Below the pieces are notes generated by a model, which did not search any database, was not told the DNA's origin, and saw only the letters and a program-made list of their open reading frames with translations. 64,000 nucleotides of DNA. Source: Henriciella barbarensis (GTDB lineage Bacteria; Pseudomonadota; Alphaproteobacteria; Caulobacterales; Hyphomonadaceae). Both the position numbers and the translations under genes were made by a program. This document shows positions 17,619 through 25,719 of the stretch, in pieces (positions within the stretch are counted from its first letter, which is position 1; every line of letters begins with the position of its first letter). Where the stretch lies: NCBI RefSeq assembly GCF_003576345.1, contig NZ_QWGB01000008.1, forward strand, positions 62,001 through 126,000, in the 5' to 3' direction.

Positions 17619-19100
17619 CTACCAGGCGGCCTGGAAGCCGACGCGGGCACCCGTGCCACCGCGGTCCACACCTTTGGCAACACCGGCATTTAGTTGCCAG
17701 GTCGGATTGAGGCGGAAAGCCGCCGCCATGGAGAGCGCGCCTTCGTCTTCATAGTGGCCATAGCCACCGCTGAGGGCGAACTGCTTGCCTTCCGGCACGA
17801 ACGGCGTATCGAGCGCGATCGCCGCGGCGATACCGCCGCGATTCTCGCGGATGTCGTCGCTGTTGCGGCCGATCAGGCGGGTATTGGCGGCGATGAGGCC
17901 CGTGTTCTGCGCCAGACCAGACGACAGGCTATAATCTGCTGCGAGGTTGCCATTACGGTCGGTCGTCACGACGCCAACTTCGCCCGATTGAGCGGCAGTG
18001 CTGGCAGCGGAGTTCAGGCCAGCCAAATTATAGGTGGCATCAGATCCGCCAATCGCGACCTGGTTGTCGGCCATCGCCGTTGCGCCGTTACCGATGGCGA
18101 TGGAGTTCGCGCCTATAGCAGATGTCTGGTTGCCGAGAGCAACCGAACCCGCGCCGCTAGCCGTAGCAGCTTCACCGACCGCCGTGGAGCGAACACCAGA
18201 TGCGGTGGCGAGGTGACCGAAAGCATGCGCGCGTTCTGCCGTGGCGGCGGAGCGCCAGCCATAAGCGGTTGCTGCAGTCGCATTCGCGATAGATTCGCCG
18301 CCAACGGCCGTTGAGGATGTACCGCTAGCAATCGCCTCGGTGCCCATGGCAACCGCGTCTTGCCCGGATGCGACGGCAAGGTTGCCCTGCGCGATGCTTT
18401 CCAGACCTGATGCTGTCGCCGCTTCACCAACGGCGAGCGAGCGAACCCCAGATGCATTTGCAAGGTGGCCAAAGGCCTGGGCACGTTCTGCGGTGGCCTC
18501 TGAACGCCAGCCATAGGCGCTTGCACCTGGGCCCATTGCGACAGCCTGGCCTCCAACGGAGGTCGTGGACGGACCGCTCGCGACAGTTGCGCGGCCTGTG
18601 GCACCGTCGCGGTTCCCACCGATGGCAATTGCGTCGCCGCCATTCGCCTCAGCGGCGTTACCAATGGCGATCGCGTTCGTATCAGTGGCCGAAGCGAGAT
18701 TGCCAACAGCTATGGACTGCTGACCAGATGCCGTAGCGGCTTCACCCACAGCGGTCGATCTGACGCCCGAAGCGGTCGCCAGATGTCCGATCGCGTGTGC
18801 GCGTTCTGCGGTGGCAGAGGCCTGCCAGCCGAATGCCGTGGCCGCCGTACCCGTAGCATTAGATTCTCCACCGACAGCCGTGCTCGATGTGCCGTCTGCG
18901 TTTGCTTCGGTGCCTACTGCAAGGGCGTCGGAGCCGTCTGCGTCGGCATCGACGCCGCATTCGAGAGACGTCGCATCGACGGCACCCGCGTTACAATCTG
19001 GCGTTGCATCTGCTGAAGCTGTGGAAATTGGCAGCACCGCCCAGCTTGCACCTGCAAGCGTTAGTGCACTGACGGTTTTTTTTAGATTGGAGAGTCGCAT
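17619..19100 (-). CDS. YadA-like trimeric autotransporter adhesin
   Basis: A 493-residue secreted surface protein. A signal peptide (MRLSNLKKTVSALTLAG... ending near STASA) is followed by many 14-residue YadA/Hia head repeats of the AxAxGxxSxA type (for example SIAVGNLASATD, AMGTEAIASGTSSTAVG), and the C-terminus is a short YadA anchor (RENRGGIAAAIAL to RVGFQAAW) that trimerises into an outer-membrane barrel. The stalk is very short, so the head sits close to the membrane. Three higher-order modules built on ATAERA-AxGHLATASGVRS-AVGEAATASG are nearly identical (about 18160-18320, 18410-18560, 18720-18890). ATG 19100 follows AGGGAAGG. It is divergent from the ECF sigma gene. Confidence 0.92.
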   Translation of the reverse strand: MRLSNLKKTVSALTLAGASWAVLPISTASADATPDCNAGAVDATSLECGVDADADGSDALAVGTEANADGTSSTAVGGESNATGTAATAFGWQASATAERAHAIGHLATASGVRSTAVGEAATASGQQSIAVGNLASATDTNAIAIGNAAEANGGDAIAIGGNRDGATGRATVASGPSTTSVGGQAVAMGPGASAYGWRSEATAERAQAFGHLANASGVRSLAVGEAATASGLESIAQGNLAVASGQDAVAMGTEAIASGTSSTAVGGESIANATAATAYGWRSAATAERAHAFGHLATASGVRSTAVGEAATASGAGSVALGNQTSAIGANSIAIGNGATAMADNQVAIGGSDATYNLAGLNSAASTAAQSGEVGVVTTDRNGNLAADYSLSSGLAQNTGLIAANTRLIGRNSDDIRENRGGIAAAIALDTPFVPEGKQFALSGGYGHYEDEGALSMAAAFRLNPTWQLNAGVAKGVDRGGTGARVGFQAAW

Positions 19101-19381
19101 GAATTGCCTTCCCTGTTTCCTCTTTGGCCCGGCATGGTCGAGGTAACATGCCGGCTTCAGGCGCGCGCCTGACGCAACAGCTACGAACCTTCGATGTGTC
19201 AGGGTGCAGGCAGTTGAGAAAACTTGGGCTCTTCTCAAGGTTGCAACAGCCCGGGATATAGTCATGAAGGTTGTAGAAAACCGGAGGTGCACGAACCAGC
19301 ACCACCTCACCCGAACGTGATCGTTTGCGGGTTTACTTTTCACGCAACGAACTAAATCACTGGACAACATCAGGGGTGTGC
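19101..19381. promoter_or_regulatory. Divergent intergenic region between adhesin and ECF sigma factor
   Basis: The 281 bases hold the promoters of both genes. A perfect 16-base palindrome, TCAGGCGCGCGCCTGA, lies at 19157-19172, in the leader of the adhesin gene, and could be an operator or an RNA hairpin. I could not assign -35/-10 elements with confidence. Confidence 0.4.
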
Positions 19382-19963
19382 ATGAGTAAACCAGAGTTCG
19401 TGAAGCTTAATATGGACCTGAGGGCGGCGCTGGCGGCCTGTGCAGTAGGTGACTCTGCCGCGTTCAAAGAAGTTTATCGGCTTACCGCCCCGAAGTTCTT
19501 CGCCATTCTGAAAAACCAGTTGAAGGATGCCGAGGCCGCCAAGGACGTGCTTCAGGAGGCCTATGTATCCATCTGGAAGAATGCCCATCGGTTTGATGCC
19601 TACAAGGGCAACGCCTTTACCTGGATGCTGGTTATCATGCGCAACCGCGGGCTTGATCGGCTTCGATCAAAAGCGCGTACGCCCGTGACGGAAGAGATCG
19701 CGGAAACAATTCCGGACGACGCTGCGCGCCCGGAACAGGAAGCACGCACCCGCAATCTTGGACGTATTCTCGACACCCATCTGGCAAAATTGCCTGAGCA
19801 GGTCTCGCTTTCGATTTCGCTGAATGTTGTCCAAGGCATGACGTGCCGTGAGATCGGCCACATTCTGGAAGTGTCACCCAATACGGTGAAAGCCTGGGTC
19901 CGGCGCGGCCTGAAGAAGCTGCGCGCGGACATGCCAGTCGATAGCGTCAGCGCGGTCCTCTAA
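19382..19963 (+). CDS. ECF-type RNA polymerase sigma factor
   Basis: A 193-residue sigma-70 family group IV factor. Region 2 reads DAEAAKDVLQEAYVSIWKNA then TWMLVIMRNRGLDRLRS; region 4 is LSISLNVVQGMTCREIGHIL followed by SPNTVKAWVRRGLKKLR, a complete helix-turn-helix. ATG 19382 is preferred (AGGGG about 8 bases upstream) over an in-frame start 19 codons earlier. It is convergent with an RskA-type anti-sigma gene 21 bases away, so the anti-sigma factor is a plausible partner although the two are not co-transcribed. It diverges from the adhesin gene, a possible target. Confidence 0.92.
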   Translation: MSKPEFVKLNMDLRAALAACAVGDSAAFKEVYRLTAPKFFAILKNQLKDAEAAKDVLQEAYVSIWKNAHRFDAYKGNAFTWMLVIMRNRGLDRLRSKARTPVTEEIAETIPDDAARPEQEARTRNLGRILDTHLAKLPEQVSLSISLNVVQGMTCREIGHILEVSPNTVKAWVRRGLKKLRADMPVDSVSAVL

Positions 19964-19984
19964 AAACTTCAAAAATTGCAGAGA

Positions 19985-20773
19985 TCAGATCGGGCTGACA
20001 GCGCCGGTGAACACGACCGGTCCGGTCGGCCCTGCCTCCGGCGAACCGCCTTCCGGCTCCACACTTATTGCCAGCGTGTCAGACCCGGCTGCAAGCTCAG
20101 TCGCGATGGAGAGGTTGATAACGCCATCGTCCGAGAGATCGGTCAAAAGCCCGAGTGATTGTGGCGCATCCAGCCCGTCTCGCAACAGCCAGAGCTGCCA
20201 GACGCCATCTGCCGGCGGCTGAGCATTCGTAAGTCTGCCCGTGATCTGGTTGCTGTCCTTGTCATAGAGAAGCACCACGACTGTGGGCGCCTCCCCGCCT
20301 GACGTCATCAGGGTCAACAATTCTTCCTGCACGCTAGCAACTTCAACGGGCGCTGGGGCCGGTGTTTCCGCGTCCGGGATCGAGTGCACCGCGAGCGAAC
20401 CAACGGCCAGGATCATCGAGGCGGCTGTCGCATATTGCCAGGGCCGCTCTGGATGGCGGCGGGATTTGGAGCTGCTGCGTCGCCTTACGCGCTGGGGCGC
20501 CTCTGGAGCGGGGGTCGGAGCGACAGCTTTTGTGCTGGGTTCCGGGCCTGAAATCTGAACCATGATGTCGTCGAGAACACCTTCCGGCGGCTCGGCATCC
20601 TCGCTTATCGTGCTGAGCGGCGACAGGAATTCTTCCATTTCCGCAACAAGCGTCTGGAAACTCTGATCCTCGGCGTAGAGGCGCTTGAACTGTGCGAGCT
20701 CGGCTTCGTCCGCATGGCCGAGAATGACAGCGCTCGCCAGTTCCTGCCGCTTATTCGGGGTCGTATCGCTCAT
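19985..20773 (-). CDS. RskA-type anti-sigma factor (anti-sigma-K family)
   Basis: A 262-residue membrane protein. The cytoplasmic N-terminus (NKRQELASAVILGHADEAE) resembles an anti-sigma domain, a Ser/Arg-rich linker follows, one transmembrane helix lies at YATAASMILAVGSLAVHS (about 115-132), and the periplasmic C-terminus has the RskA signature (YDKDSNQITGRLTN, VWQLWLLRDG, LAISVEPEGGSPEAGPTGPV). RskA proteins hold an ECF sigma factor at the membrane and release it by proteolysis. The gene overlaps the upstream sigma-like gene by ATGA. Which of the two neighbouring sigma proteins it binds is open. Confidence 0.9.
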   Translation of the reverse strand: MSDTTPNKRQELASAVILGHADEAELAQFKRLYAEDQSFQTLVAEMEEFLSPLSTISEDAEPPEGVLDDIMVQISGPEPSTKAVAPTPAPEAPQRVRRRSSSKSRRHPERPWQYATAASMILAVGSLAVHSIPDAETPAPAPVEVASVQEELLTLMTSGGEAPTVVVLLYDKDSNQITGRLTNAQPPADGVWQLWLLRDGLDAPQSLGLLTDLSDDGVINLSIATELAAGSDTLAISVEPEGGSPEAGPTGPVVFTGAVSPI

Positions 20774-21282
20774 TGTGCGCCCCCCGATCTAATAGATACG
20801 ATTTGGGTAAGCCGGGCGCGCACGTCTGAAGCTGATACACCTGTCCTGCTGGCGATCTGTTCGATGTTCTCGAATTTCAGATACGCTGCAGTCAGCATGT
20901 CTCGGTCGGCCTCGCTCAATTCGTTCAGGGCTGACGAGCCCATGAGCCCCGCCGCATCCGAAGGCGGATTTGGCACATGGGGCAAGAGTTCGCCATTGCT
21001 TGTATCACTGAAACGAATATCGATCGCTGCCTGGTGCGCCATAGCCGCAATAAAATGCATGTAATCGCAGCCGGTGGGCGGTATCGATGCGTGGTTTTTC
21101 CATAGTTTCAAATAGGTGGCGGATAGAGCGCGTTGCGCAAGTTCCGGCGTTTTCAGGAGTGCGACGACCTTTCCATAGATCTTAGGCGAGGTCAGGGCGA
21201 ACACCTGCCTCATGGCTTCGCCATGGCCTTCGCCCAACGCCCGCATGGCGTCATTCAGCTGCTGGCGCTCTCCAGAATTCAT
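20770..21282 (-). CDS. Degenerate ECF sigma factor-like protein
   Basis: A 170-residue protein with the outline of an ECF sigma factor: a region-2-like stretch AMRQVFALTSPKIYGKVVALL to SATYLKLWKNHASI, then MHFIAAMAHQAAIDIRFSD, and a region-4-like end LSEADRDMLTAAYLKFENIEQIASRTGVSASDVRARLTQI. The region 4 recognition helix is poorly conserved and lacks the usual basic residues. Position directly before an RskA gene, with ATGA overlap, is where the cognate sigma gene normally sits. It may be a functional divergent sigma factor or a decoy that occupies the anti-sigma factor. Family call is moderate. Confidence 0.75.
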   Translation of the reverse strand: MNSGERQQLNDAMRALGEGHGEAMRQVFALTSPKIYGKVVALLKTPELAQRALSATYLKLWKNHASIPPTGCDYMHFIAAMAHQAAIDIRFSDTSNGELLPHVPNPPSDAAGLMGSSALNELSEADRDMLTAAYLKFENIEQIASRTGVSASDVRARLTQIVSIRSGGAQ

Positions 21283-21457
21283 AAACCTACCGCTATTAAG
21301 GTCATGCGTCTCAACTATGGCGGCCGCATCGCCGATCCAGTTCGAATGAAACTGATGTGGCTAAAGCTTTGTTCCACCTTTCATTTTGCATCGCCCGGCC
21401 GCTTACATTTCCAGACAGCACAGCGTATTTTCACCGGACTGGATTCGGGAAGTTCAC

Positions 21458-23191
21458 TTACGATACCGGTACGCGAATTTTCTGAACAAGCTCCAGAATT
21501 TCTTTCGGCGGCGGCTTGGTGGCGAGCGTGATGACAACGCCTACACCTGCTGCAAGCCACATGAACACGAACCCTATACCTTCCGGCGAGACACCAAATA
21601 GCCAGTTCTTCGGGTCTGTATCGACGAACTTGAACCAGTAAATATAGCCAAATGTCGTGATCAGGCCGGTCAGCATGGACGCGACAGCACCTTCCTTGTT
21701 CATCCGCTTCCAGAAAATTCCGAGAAAGATGACCGGGAACAGAGAGGCCGCCGCGAGCCCGAAGGCGAACGCGACCACCTGCGCGACAAAGCCGAGGCTA
21801 TTGGAGAATATGCCAAGCAGACCCGCGGCAAACACGGCGCCGGCAGCCGCCCCGCGGGCAACCCGAAGCTCTGTCTTGTCGTCCATCGATTTGAACAGTG
21901 TCCGGCGGCACAGGTCATGGCTGACGGCAGAACTGATCACCATGAGCAGGCCGGCTGCGGTCGACAGGGCCGCGGCGAGACCGCCCGCGACAACAAGGCC
22001 GATCACCCAGCCCGGCAGATTGGCGATCTGCGGATTAGCGAGAACGAAGATGTCATTGTTCGGGCTGACTTCATTCTCAATACCATCCGGAGCGTTCGGC
22101 CCACGATACTGCATGACACCGTCGCCATTCTTGTCTTCGAAGGCGACAAGGCCGGTCGGCTCCCAGTCCTTATACCATTGAGGCACCGGCTTCCCGCCTG
22201 CAGCCTCGATCTCGGCTGAGCGGGCTTCATAATCCTCATCGTCGGCGATATAGGTCGCCTCATTCACAGTATCGATGAAATTGATCCGCGCGAACGCGCC
22301 GACCGCTGGAGCCGTGGTATACAGGATAGCGATAAAGATCAGCGCCCACCCGGCCGAAACACGTGCCGCATCGGCGCTTTTCACGGTGAAGAAGCGGATG
22401 ATGACGTGCGGCAGCCCCGCCGTCCCAAACATCAGCGCGGCGGTAATGCAGAACACGTCGATCATCGACTTGTTGGTTTCTGTGTATTCCAGAAAGCCGA
22501 GATCGGTGATCACGGTGTTCAGCTTCGCGAGCATGGAAACGCCCTCGCCTTTCGCTTCGCCAATGAAGCCAAGCTGAGGCACAGGGTTTCCCGTGATAAT
22601 CAGCGACATGAAGATCGCAGGCACGGTGAAAGCGAAGATCAGCACGCAATACTGCGCAACCTGCGTGTAGGTGACGCCCTTCATTCCGCCGAGCACCGCG
22701 TAGAAGAAAACGATCACCATGCCGATAATGATGCCCCACTCGAACGGCACACCGAGGAAACCGGAGAAGGCAACGCCAACGCCTTTCATCTGACCGGCGA
22801 TATAGGTGAATGATACGAACAGCGCGCAGACTACGGCAATCACGCGAGCGGTCGTAGAGTAATACCGGTCGCCGACGAAGTCCGGCACGGTGAACTTCCC
22901 GAATTCTCTCAGGAATGGCGCAAGCAAAAGCGCGAGCAGCACATAGCCACCCGTCCAGCCCATAAGGTAGACAGAGCCGCCATAGCCCATGAAGGCGATA
23001 AGTCCTGCCATGGAGAGGAAGCTTGCCGCCGACATCCAGTCAGCTGCCGTCGCCATGCCGTTTACCGTTGGATGAACGTCATGGCCCGCGACGTAGAAGT
23101 CATCGGTTGAGCCGGCGCGTGCCCAGATCGCAATGCCGATATAAAGGGCAAAAGTCGTGACGACGAAAAAGAGTGTCCACGGATCAAGCAT
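21458..23191 (-). CDS. Sodium:solute symporter (acetate/monocarboxylate type, SSS family)
   Basis: A 577-residue SSS family transporter with about 13 transmembrane helices. Signatures include STDDFYVAGHDVHPTVNGMATAADWMSAASFLSMAGLIAF and GWVIGLVVAGGLAAALSTAAGLLMVISSAVSHDL, matching ActP-like carriers. A hydrophilic insert of about 80 residues (around 295-375, including EDKNGDGVMQYRG) in a periplasmic loop separates it from plain ActP and fits the VC_2705-type subfamily that works with a small subunit. The small-subunit gene ends one base upstream, so the two form an operon. Substrate is likely acetate or another short carboxylate; no acs gene is adjacent. Confidence 0.92.
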   Translation of the reverse strand: MLDPWTLFFVVTTFALYIGIAIWARAGSTDDFYVAGHDVHPTVNGMATAADWMSAASFLSMAGLIAFMGYGGSVYLMGWTGGYVLLALLLAPFLREFGKFTVPDFVGDRYYSTTARVIAVVCALFVSFTYIAGQMKGVGVAFSGFLGVPFEWGIIIGMVIVFFYAVLGGMKGVTYTQVAQYCVLIFAFTVPAIFMSLIITGNPVPQLGFIGEAKGEGVSMLAKLNTVITDLGFLEYTETNKSMIDVFCITAALMFGTAGLPHVIIRFFTVKSADAARVSAGWALIFIAILYTTAPAVGAFARINFIDTVNEATYIADDEDYEARSAEIEAAGGKPVPQWYKDWEPTGLVAFEDKNGDGVMQYRGPNAPDGIENEVSPNNDIFVLANPQIANLPGWVIGLVVAGGLAAALSTAAGLLMVISSAVSHDLCRRTLFKSMDDKTELRVARGAAAGAVFAAGLLGIFSNSLGFVAQVVAFAFGLAAASLFPVIFLGIFWKRMNKEGAVASMLTGLITTFGYIYWFKFVDTDPKNWLFGVSPEGIGFVFMWLAAGVGVVITLATKPPPKEILELVQKIRVPVS

Positions 23192-23192
23192 A

Positions 23193-23459
23193 TCAGGCCC
23201 TCACCCCATGCTTTTTCTCTATCCGTCGCATCGCCCAGCAATACACGAAAATGAGAACCACGAAGACGTAGATTGCCCCCTGCTGGGCGAACCAGAAACC
23301 GAGTGGCGCGCCGCCGAGCGACCATTGATCAAGAAAGTCGCGAAGCAGGATACCCGCGCCGAACGAAACGGCGAACCATATGACCAGCAGACCTATAGTC
23401 AGCCTGATCGTTGCCTGCCAGTAGGCGCGGCCTTCATCTGCGCTCGACTTCTCCTGCAC
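23193..23459 (-). CDS. DUF4212 small subunit of the sodium:solute symporter
   Basis: An 88-residue membrane protein with two hydrophobic helices (IRLTIGLLVIWFAVSFGAGI and FWFAQQGAIYVFVVLIFVYCW) and the end MRRIEKKHG, matching the DUF4212 proteins found directly upstream of VC_2705-type SSS symporters. It starts at GTG with GAGGGAGGG just upstream and ends one base before the transporter ATG ribosome site region, so both are made from one message. The role is thought to be accessory to the transporter. Confidence 0.9.
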   Translation of the reverse strand: MQEKSSADEGRAYWQATIRLTIGLLVIWFAVSFGAGILLRDFLDQWSLGGAPLGFWFAQQGAIYVFVVLIFVYCWAMRRIEKKHGVRA

Positions 23460-23566
23460 GGCGCCCTCCCTCTTTTATTTTGGATGAGCCTGCCGCCTTA
23501 GGCGCCGCTTTGCAATCATTATGGCGAAAGCTTTCGCGAGGTTTATTACTACGGCGCGAAATGAAA

Positions 23567-23595
23567 ACGGCGAGGCCAAAGCCTCGCCGTCTCTT
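23567..23595 (-). terminator. Terminator after the lipoprotein gene
   Basis: ACGGCGAGGC (23567-23576) and GCCTCGCCGT (23581-23590) form a 10-bp stem with a CAAA loop. Read on the minus strand it is followed by TTTT; on the plus strand by CTCTTTT. It ends the DUF4331/lipoprotein unit. Confidence 0.9.
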
Positions 23596-23618
23596 TTCCG
23601 GTCAACCAGCCGAACGTT

Positions 23619-23954
23619 CTAATTATTTGGAACGTCGAGGGGGTCGCTGGTCCGATCGATCGGTGTGATCGTGATCGTGTCCGGATCAATTGGCGCGCCG
23701 AAGCGGGCCGTACTGAATGCCGCGCCAAAACCTGCTCCAAAGCTCGACGCTGGGTCCACCTGACCTCCGGGTGGAGGCGGCGGCGGAGGAGGTGGTGGTG
23801 GTGGTGGTGGCGGTGGAGGCGGCGGAGGTGGTGCTGGGGGAGGCACGGTCGAGCCGCCACCACCATTATCGCCCCCACCGCAAGCGCTGATGCCCATGGC
23901 GGCAACGCCAGCGAGCAAGGCAAGCTTCAGATAGGAGTGTCTATGGGTTCTCAT
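23619..23954 (-). CDS. Small lipoprotein with a 21-residue proline run
   Basis: An 111-residue protein. The N-terminus is a lipoprotein signal with lipobox ISAC (residues 22-25), followed by a Gly-rich spacer, VPPPA and then 21 consecutive prolines, and a C-terminal stretch FGAGFGAAFSTARFGAPIDPD. Such short C-terminal modules behind proline linkers recur in alphaproteobacterial lipoproteins of unknown function. The proline run is built from mixed CCN codons, so it is not a pure trinucleotide repeat; translation should need EF-P. It lies 12 bases downstream of the DUF4331 gene and is followed by a strong terminator, so the two share a message. No function is assigned. Confidence 0.8.
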   Translation of the reverse strand: MRTHRHSYLKLALLAGVAAMGISACGGGDNGGGGSTVPPPAPPPPPPPPPPPPPPPPPPPPPGGQVDPASSFGAGFGAAFSTARFGAPIDPDTITITPIDRTSDPLDVPNN

Positions 23955-23966
23955 TATCTCGCCTCC

Positions 23967-25523
23967 CTAATTGTTCGGTGAGCCGGCGATCGGCGTATTG
24001 AGGTATGGGAACTGGTTCTGCAGTTCGAGCGCGGTAATTGGAGCGCCATCGGTAAACGCAGCCGTCCCCACATTGGCGTCAGAAGGATCGCAGAAGCCAA
24101 GATCAGTTGACTGACCGCCAATCGTCACTGGATGGCAGAGTCGGCCCATGGTCACACGAAGCGCGATGTCGACAGTATCGTCGCCCGGCCTGCGACCGTT
24201 CGGGAAACCTGCGAGGTCATCGGCAAGCACACCGAGATTGCTCTGCGCATTTCGAGGCGTTGGCGAAATACCCATATTGAGGCGCATCATTTCCGACGGC
24301 GTGACACCAGCTGGCTGGTTGAGCCCTTCTATACCCGTCAGGAAGGCAGCGACGAGGTCCTGGCGAGGCAGATTGGTTGGTGCGATTGTGTCGAAATCAG
24401 TGCCCAGTGTGCCGTTCACCGCATCACGAAACAGAATATCGAGCAGAACCGGCAGCGTCGGGTTCGTTACGTAGTCGGCAAGCGCGGAATCCTGGGTCGG
24501 CTCAGCTGCGTTGAAAAGGTCCTTGTCCGGCAGGCCGATGACAACTTCATTCACCAGCGGTGCAGACAGGCGCGACTGTTGAACGAACGCGCCTCCGTAA
24601 AGCGATGTCTGCTTATAGGTCGGGGAGGGATCTTCGATCTCGGCCTGTGGCAGGCTGGCCGTCGTCCAACCGCCGATGATGCCATCGCCGTCATCATCAA
24701 GGCAGCTGATCGGCACTTCAAGCGCAAGCGACGTTACGTTCGCCTTGCCGACAAGATCGTCATTGGCGCGGTCCTGGGTAATGCCGCCTGGAAAGCCATT
24801 GCCATCGCCGTTGCCGGCGCTGCTGTCGCCATCGATTGGCACAAGGTTCACGAGGTCGAACACTTCGCCAAGGTTGACCGCGAAGGCTTCGGCTCGCTGG
24901 CCTGCAAAGACGCGCCCTGTACCACAGCCCGGAAAGTCGACTGTAGAAATGAAGCTGTTCGCGTAGCCAGCATAGTCCGGTAAGGTCTTGTTGCCGATAT
25001 TGTCGACAGGCTTTGTGAATCTGCCAAGCTCAGTGCGTGTGCCCTCACGGCGGTCGCCGGTCACAAGAGAAAGCTCATAGGTCTCCAGTTCCCCGAGCGC
25101 GCCTTGGTTGCCTGCACCAATCTGTCCGGCCTGACGAAGCGGGATCGCAAGCTCCTTATCGCCAACTGGGACGGTAATGCCCGTGCCATCGCGCAGCGTG
25201 TTCTCGAAGTCGAACTGGAAGGTCAGGTCCTCTACGGCATCCCCGTCGACGTCAACGTGGATCTCGTAGATCGCGTCCGGGTCCATCGTAAAATAGTTCG
25301 GCCCGCCATATGGCGCCTGCAGCGGCTGATAGTTGGCGATGAAGGTAACATAATCCGAACGGCCATTTTCGTAGCTTCGGAACATATAGAAATCGGTGCC
25401 GTCGACTTTCGGCTGCTCGGTGATGCCTGGCGCTTCACGGTGGCTGGAGGCCAGCGCAGGCGCAAGCAACGCCCCGGCCGCAGCGATCGTGAGCGCTGCT
25501 ATGGAGACATGGGTCAGTTTCAT
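23967..25523 (-). CDS. Secreted DUF4331 family protein
   Basis: A 518-residue exported protein. A cleavable signal peptide (MKLTHVSIAALTIAAAG... ending ALA) is followed by SSHREAPGITEQPKVDGTDFYMFRSYE, the hallmark N-terminus of DUF4331, and repeated acidic segments such as HVDVDGDAVEDLTFQFDFEN and CLDDDGDGIIGGW that could bind calcium. ATG 25523 follows GAGAGGGAA; the open frame extends 32 codons further but without a signal peptide at its start. It is followed by the polyproline lipoprotein gene. A GTAACT-N16-CGAA element upstream may be its promoter. Biological role is unknown; DUF4331 proteins are often seen with ECF sigma factors. Confidence 0.88.
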   Translation of the reverse strand: MKLTHVSIAALTIAAAGALLAPALASSHREAPGITEQPKVDGTDFYMFRSYENGRSDYVTFIANYQPLQAPYGGPNYFTMDPDAIYEIHVDVDGDAVEDLTFQFDFENTLRDGTGITVPVGDKELAIPLRQAGQIGAGNQGALGELETYELSLVTGDRREGTRTELGRFTKPVDNIGNKTLPDYAGYANSFISTVDFPGCGTGRVFAGQRAEAFAVNLGEVFDLVNLVPIDGDSSAGNGDGNGFPGGITQDRANDDLVGKANVTSLALEVPISCLDDDGDGIIGGWTTASLPQAEIEDPSPTYKQTSLYGGAFVQQSRLSAPLVNEVVIGLPDKDLFNAAEPTQDSALADYVTNPTLPVLLDILFRDAVNGTLGTDFDTIAPTNLPRQDLVAAFLTGIEGLNQPAGVTPSEMMRLNMGISPTPRNAQSNLGVLADDLAGFPNGRRPGDDTVDIALRVTMGRLCHPVTIGGQSTDLGFCDPSDANVGTAAFTDGAPITALELQNQFPYLNTPIAGSPNN

Positions 25524-25560
25524 TTTGGCGTTCCCTCTCAAGAAGAATGTCTGGCGTCGT

Positions 25561-25586
25561 TTCGTGTCAGACGCGGGGACAGTTAC
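25561..25586 (-). promoter_or_regulatory. Candidate ECF (sigma-F-like) promoter of the DUF4331 gene
   Basis: On the minus strand GTAACT (25586-25581) is followed after exactly 16 bases by CGAA (25564-25561). This matches, as I recall it, the GTAACC-N16-CGAA motif reported for Caulobacter sigma-F. It lies 38 bases before the start codon, a sensible leader length. Recognition by the ECF factor at 19.4 kb is a guess. Confidence 0.4.
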
Positions 25587-25719
25587 GAACTGGACAGAAT
25601 TGGGGGTGCGCCCACGCAAAAAAACTTTTCATCCGTGCCGTTCGGACCAGAGTTAATAGCGGCTGCACCCATTCCGCCCCGCCAGCCGTAACTGTTTTGA
25701 ATTTTGGAGGAGGACGATT

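Noticed and set aside
21371-21398. GGAAC with a downstream AGTT on the minus strand before the degenerate sigma gene
   Set aside because: Resembles the EcfG promoter GGAAC-N16/17-CGTT but the -10 part is imperfect; not strong enough to call.
23761-23835. GGT/GGC/GGA repeat tract as a tandem repeat locus
   Set aside because: Codons are mixed and the tract is the proline run of the lipoprotein, so it is treated as coding rather than a simple repeat.
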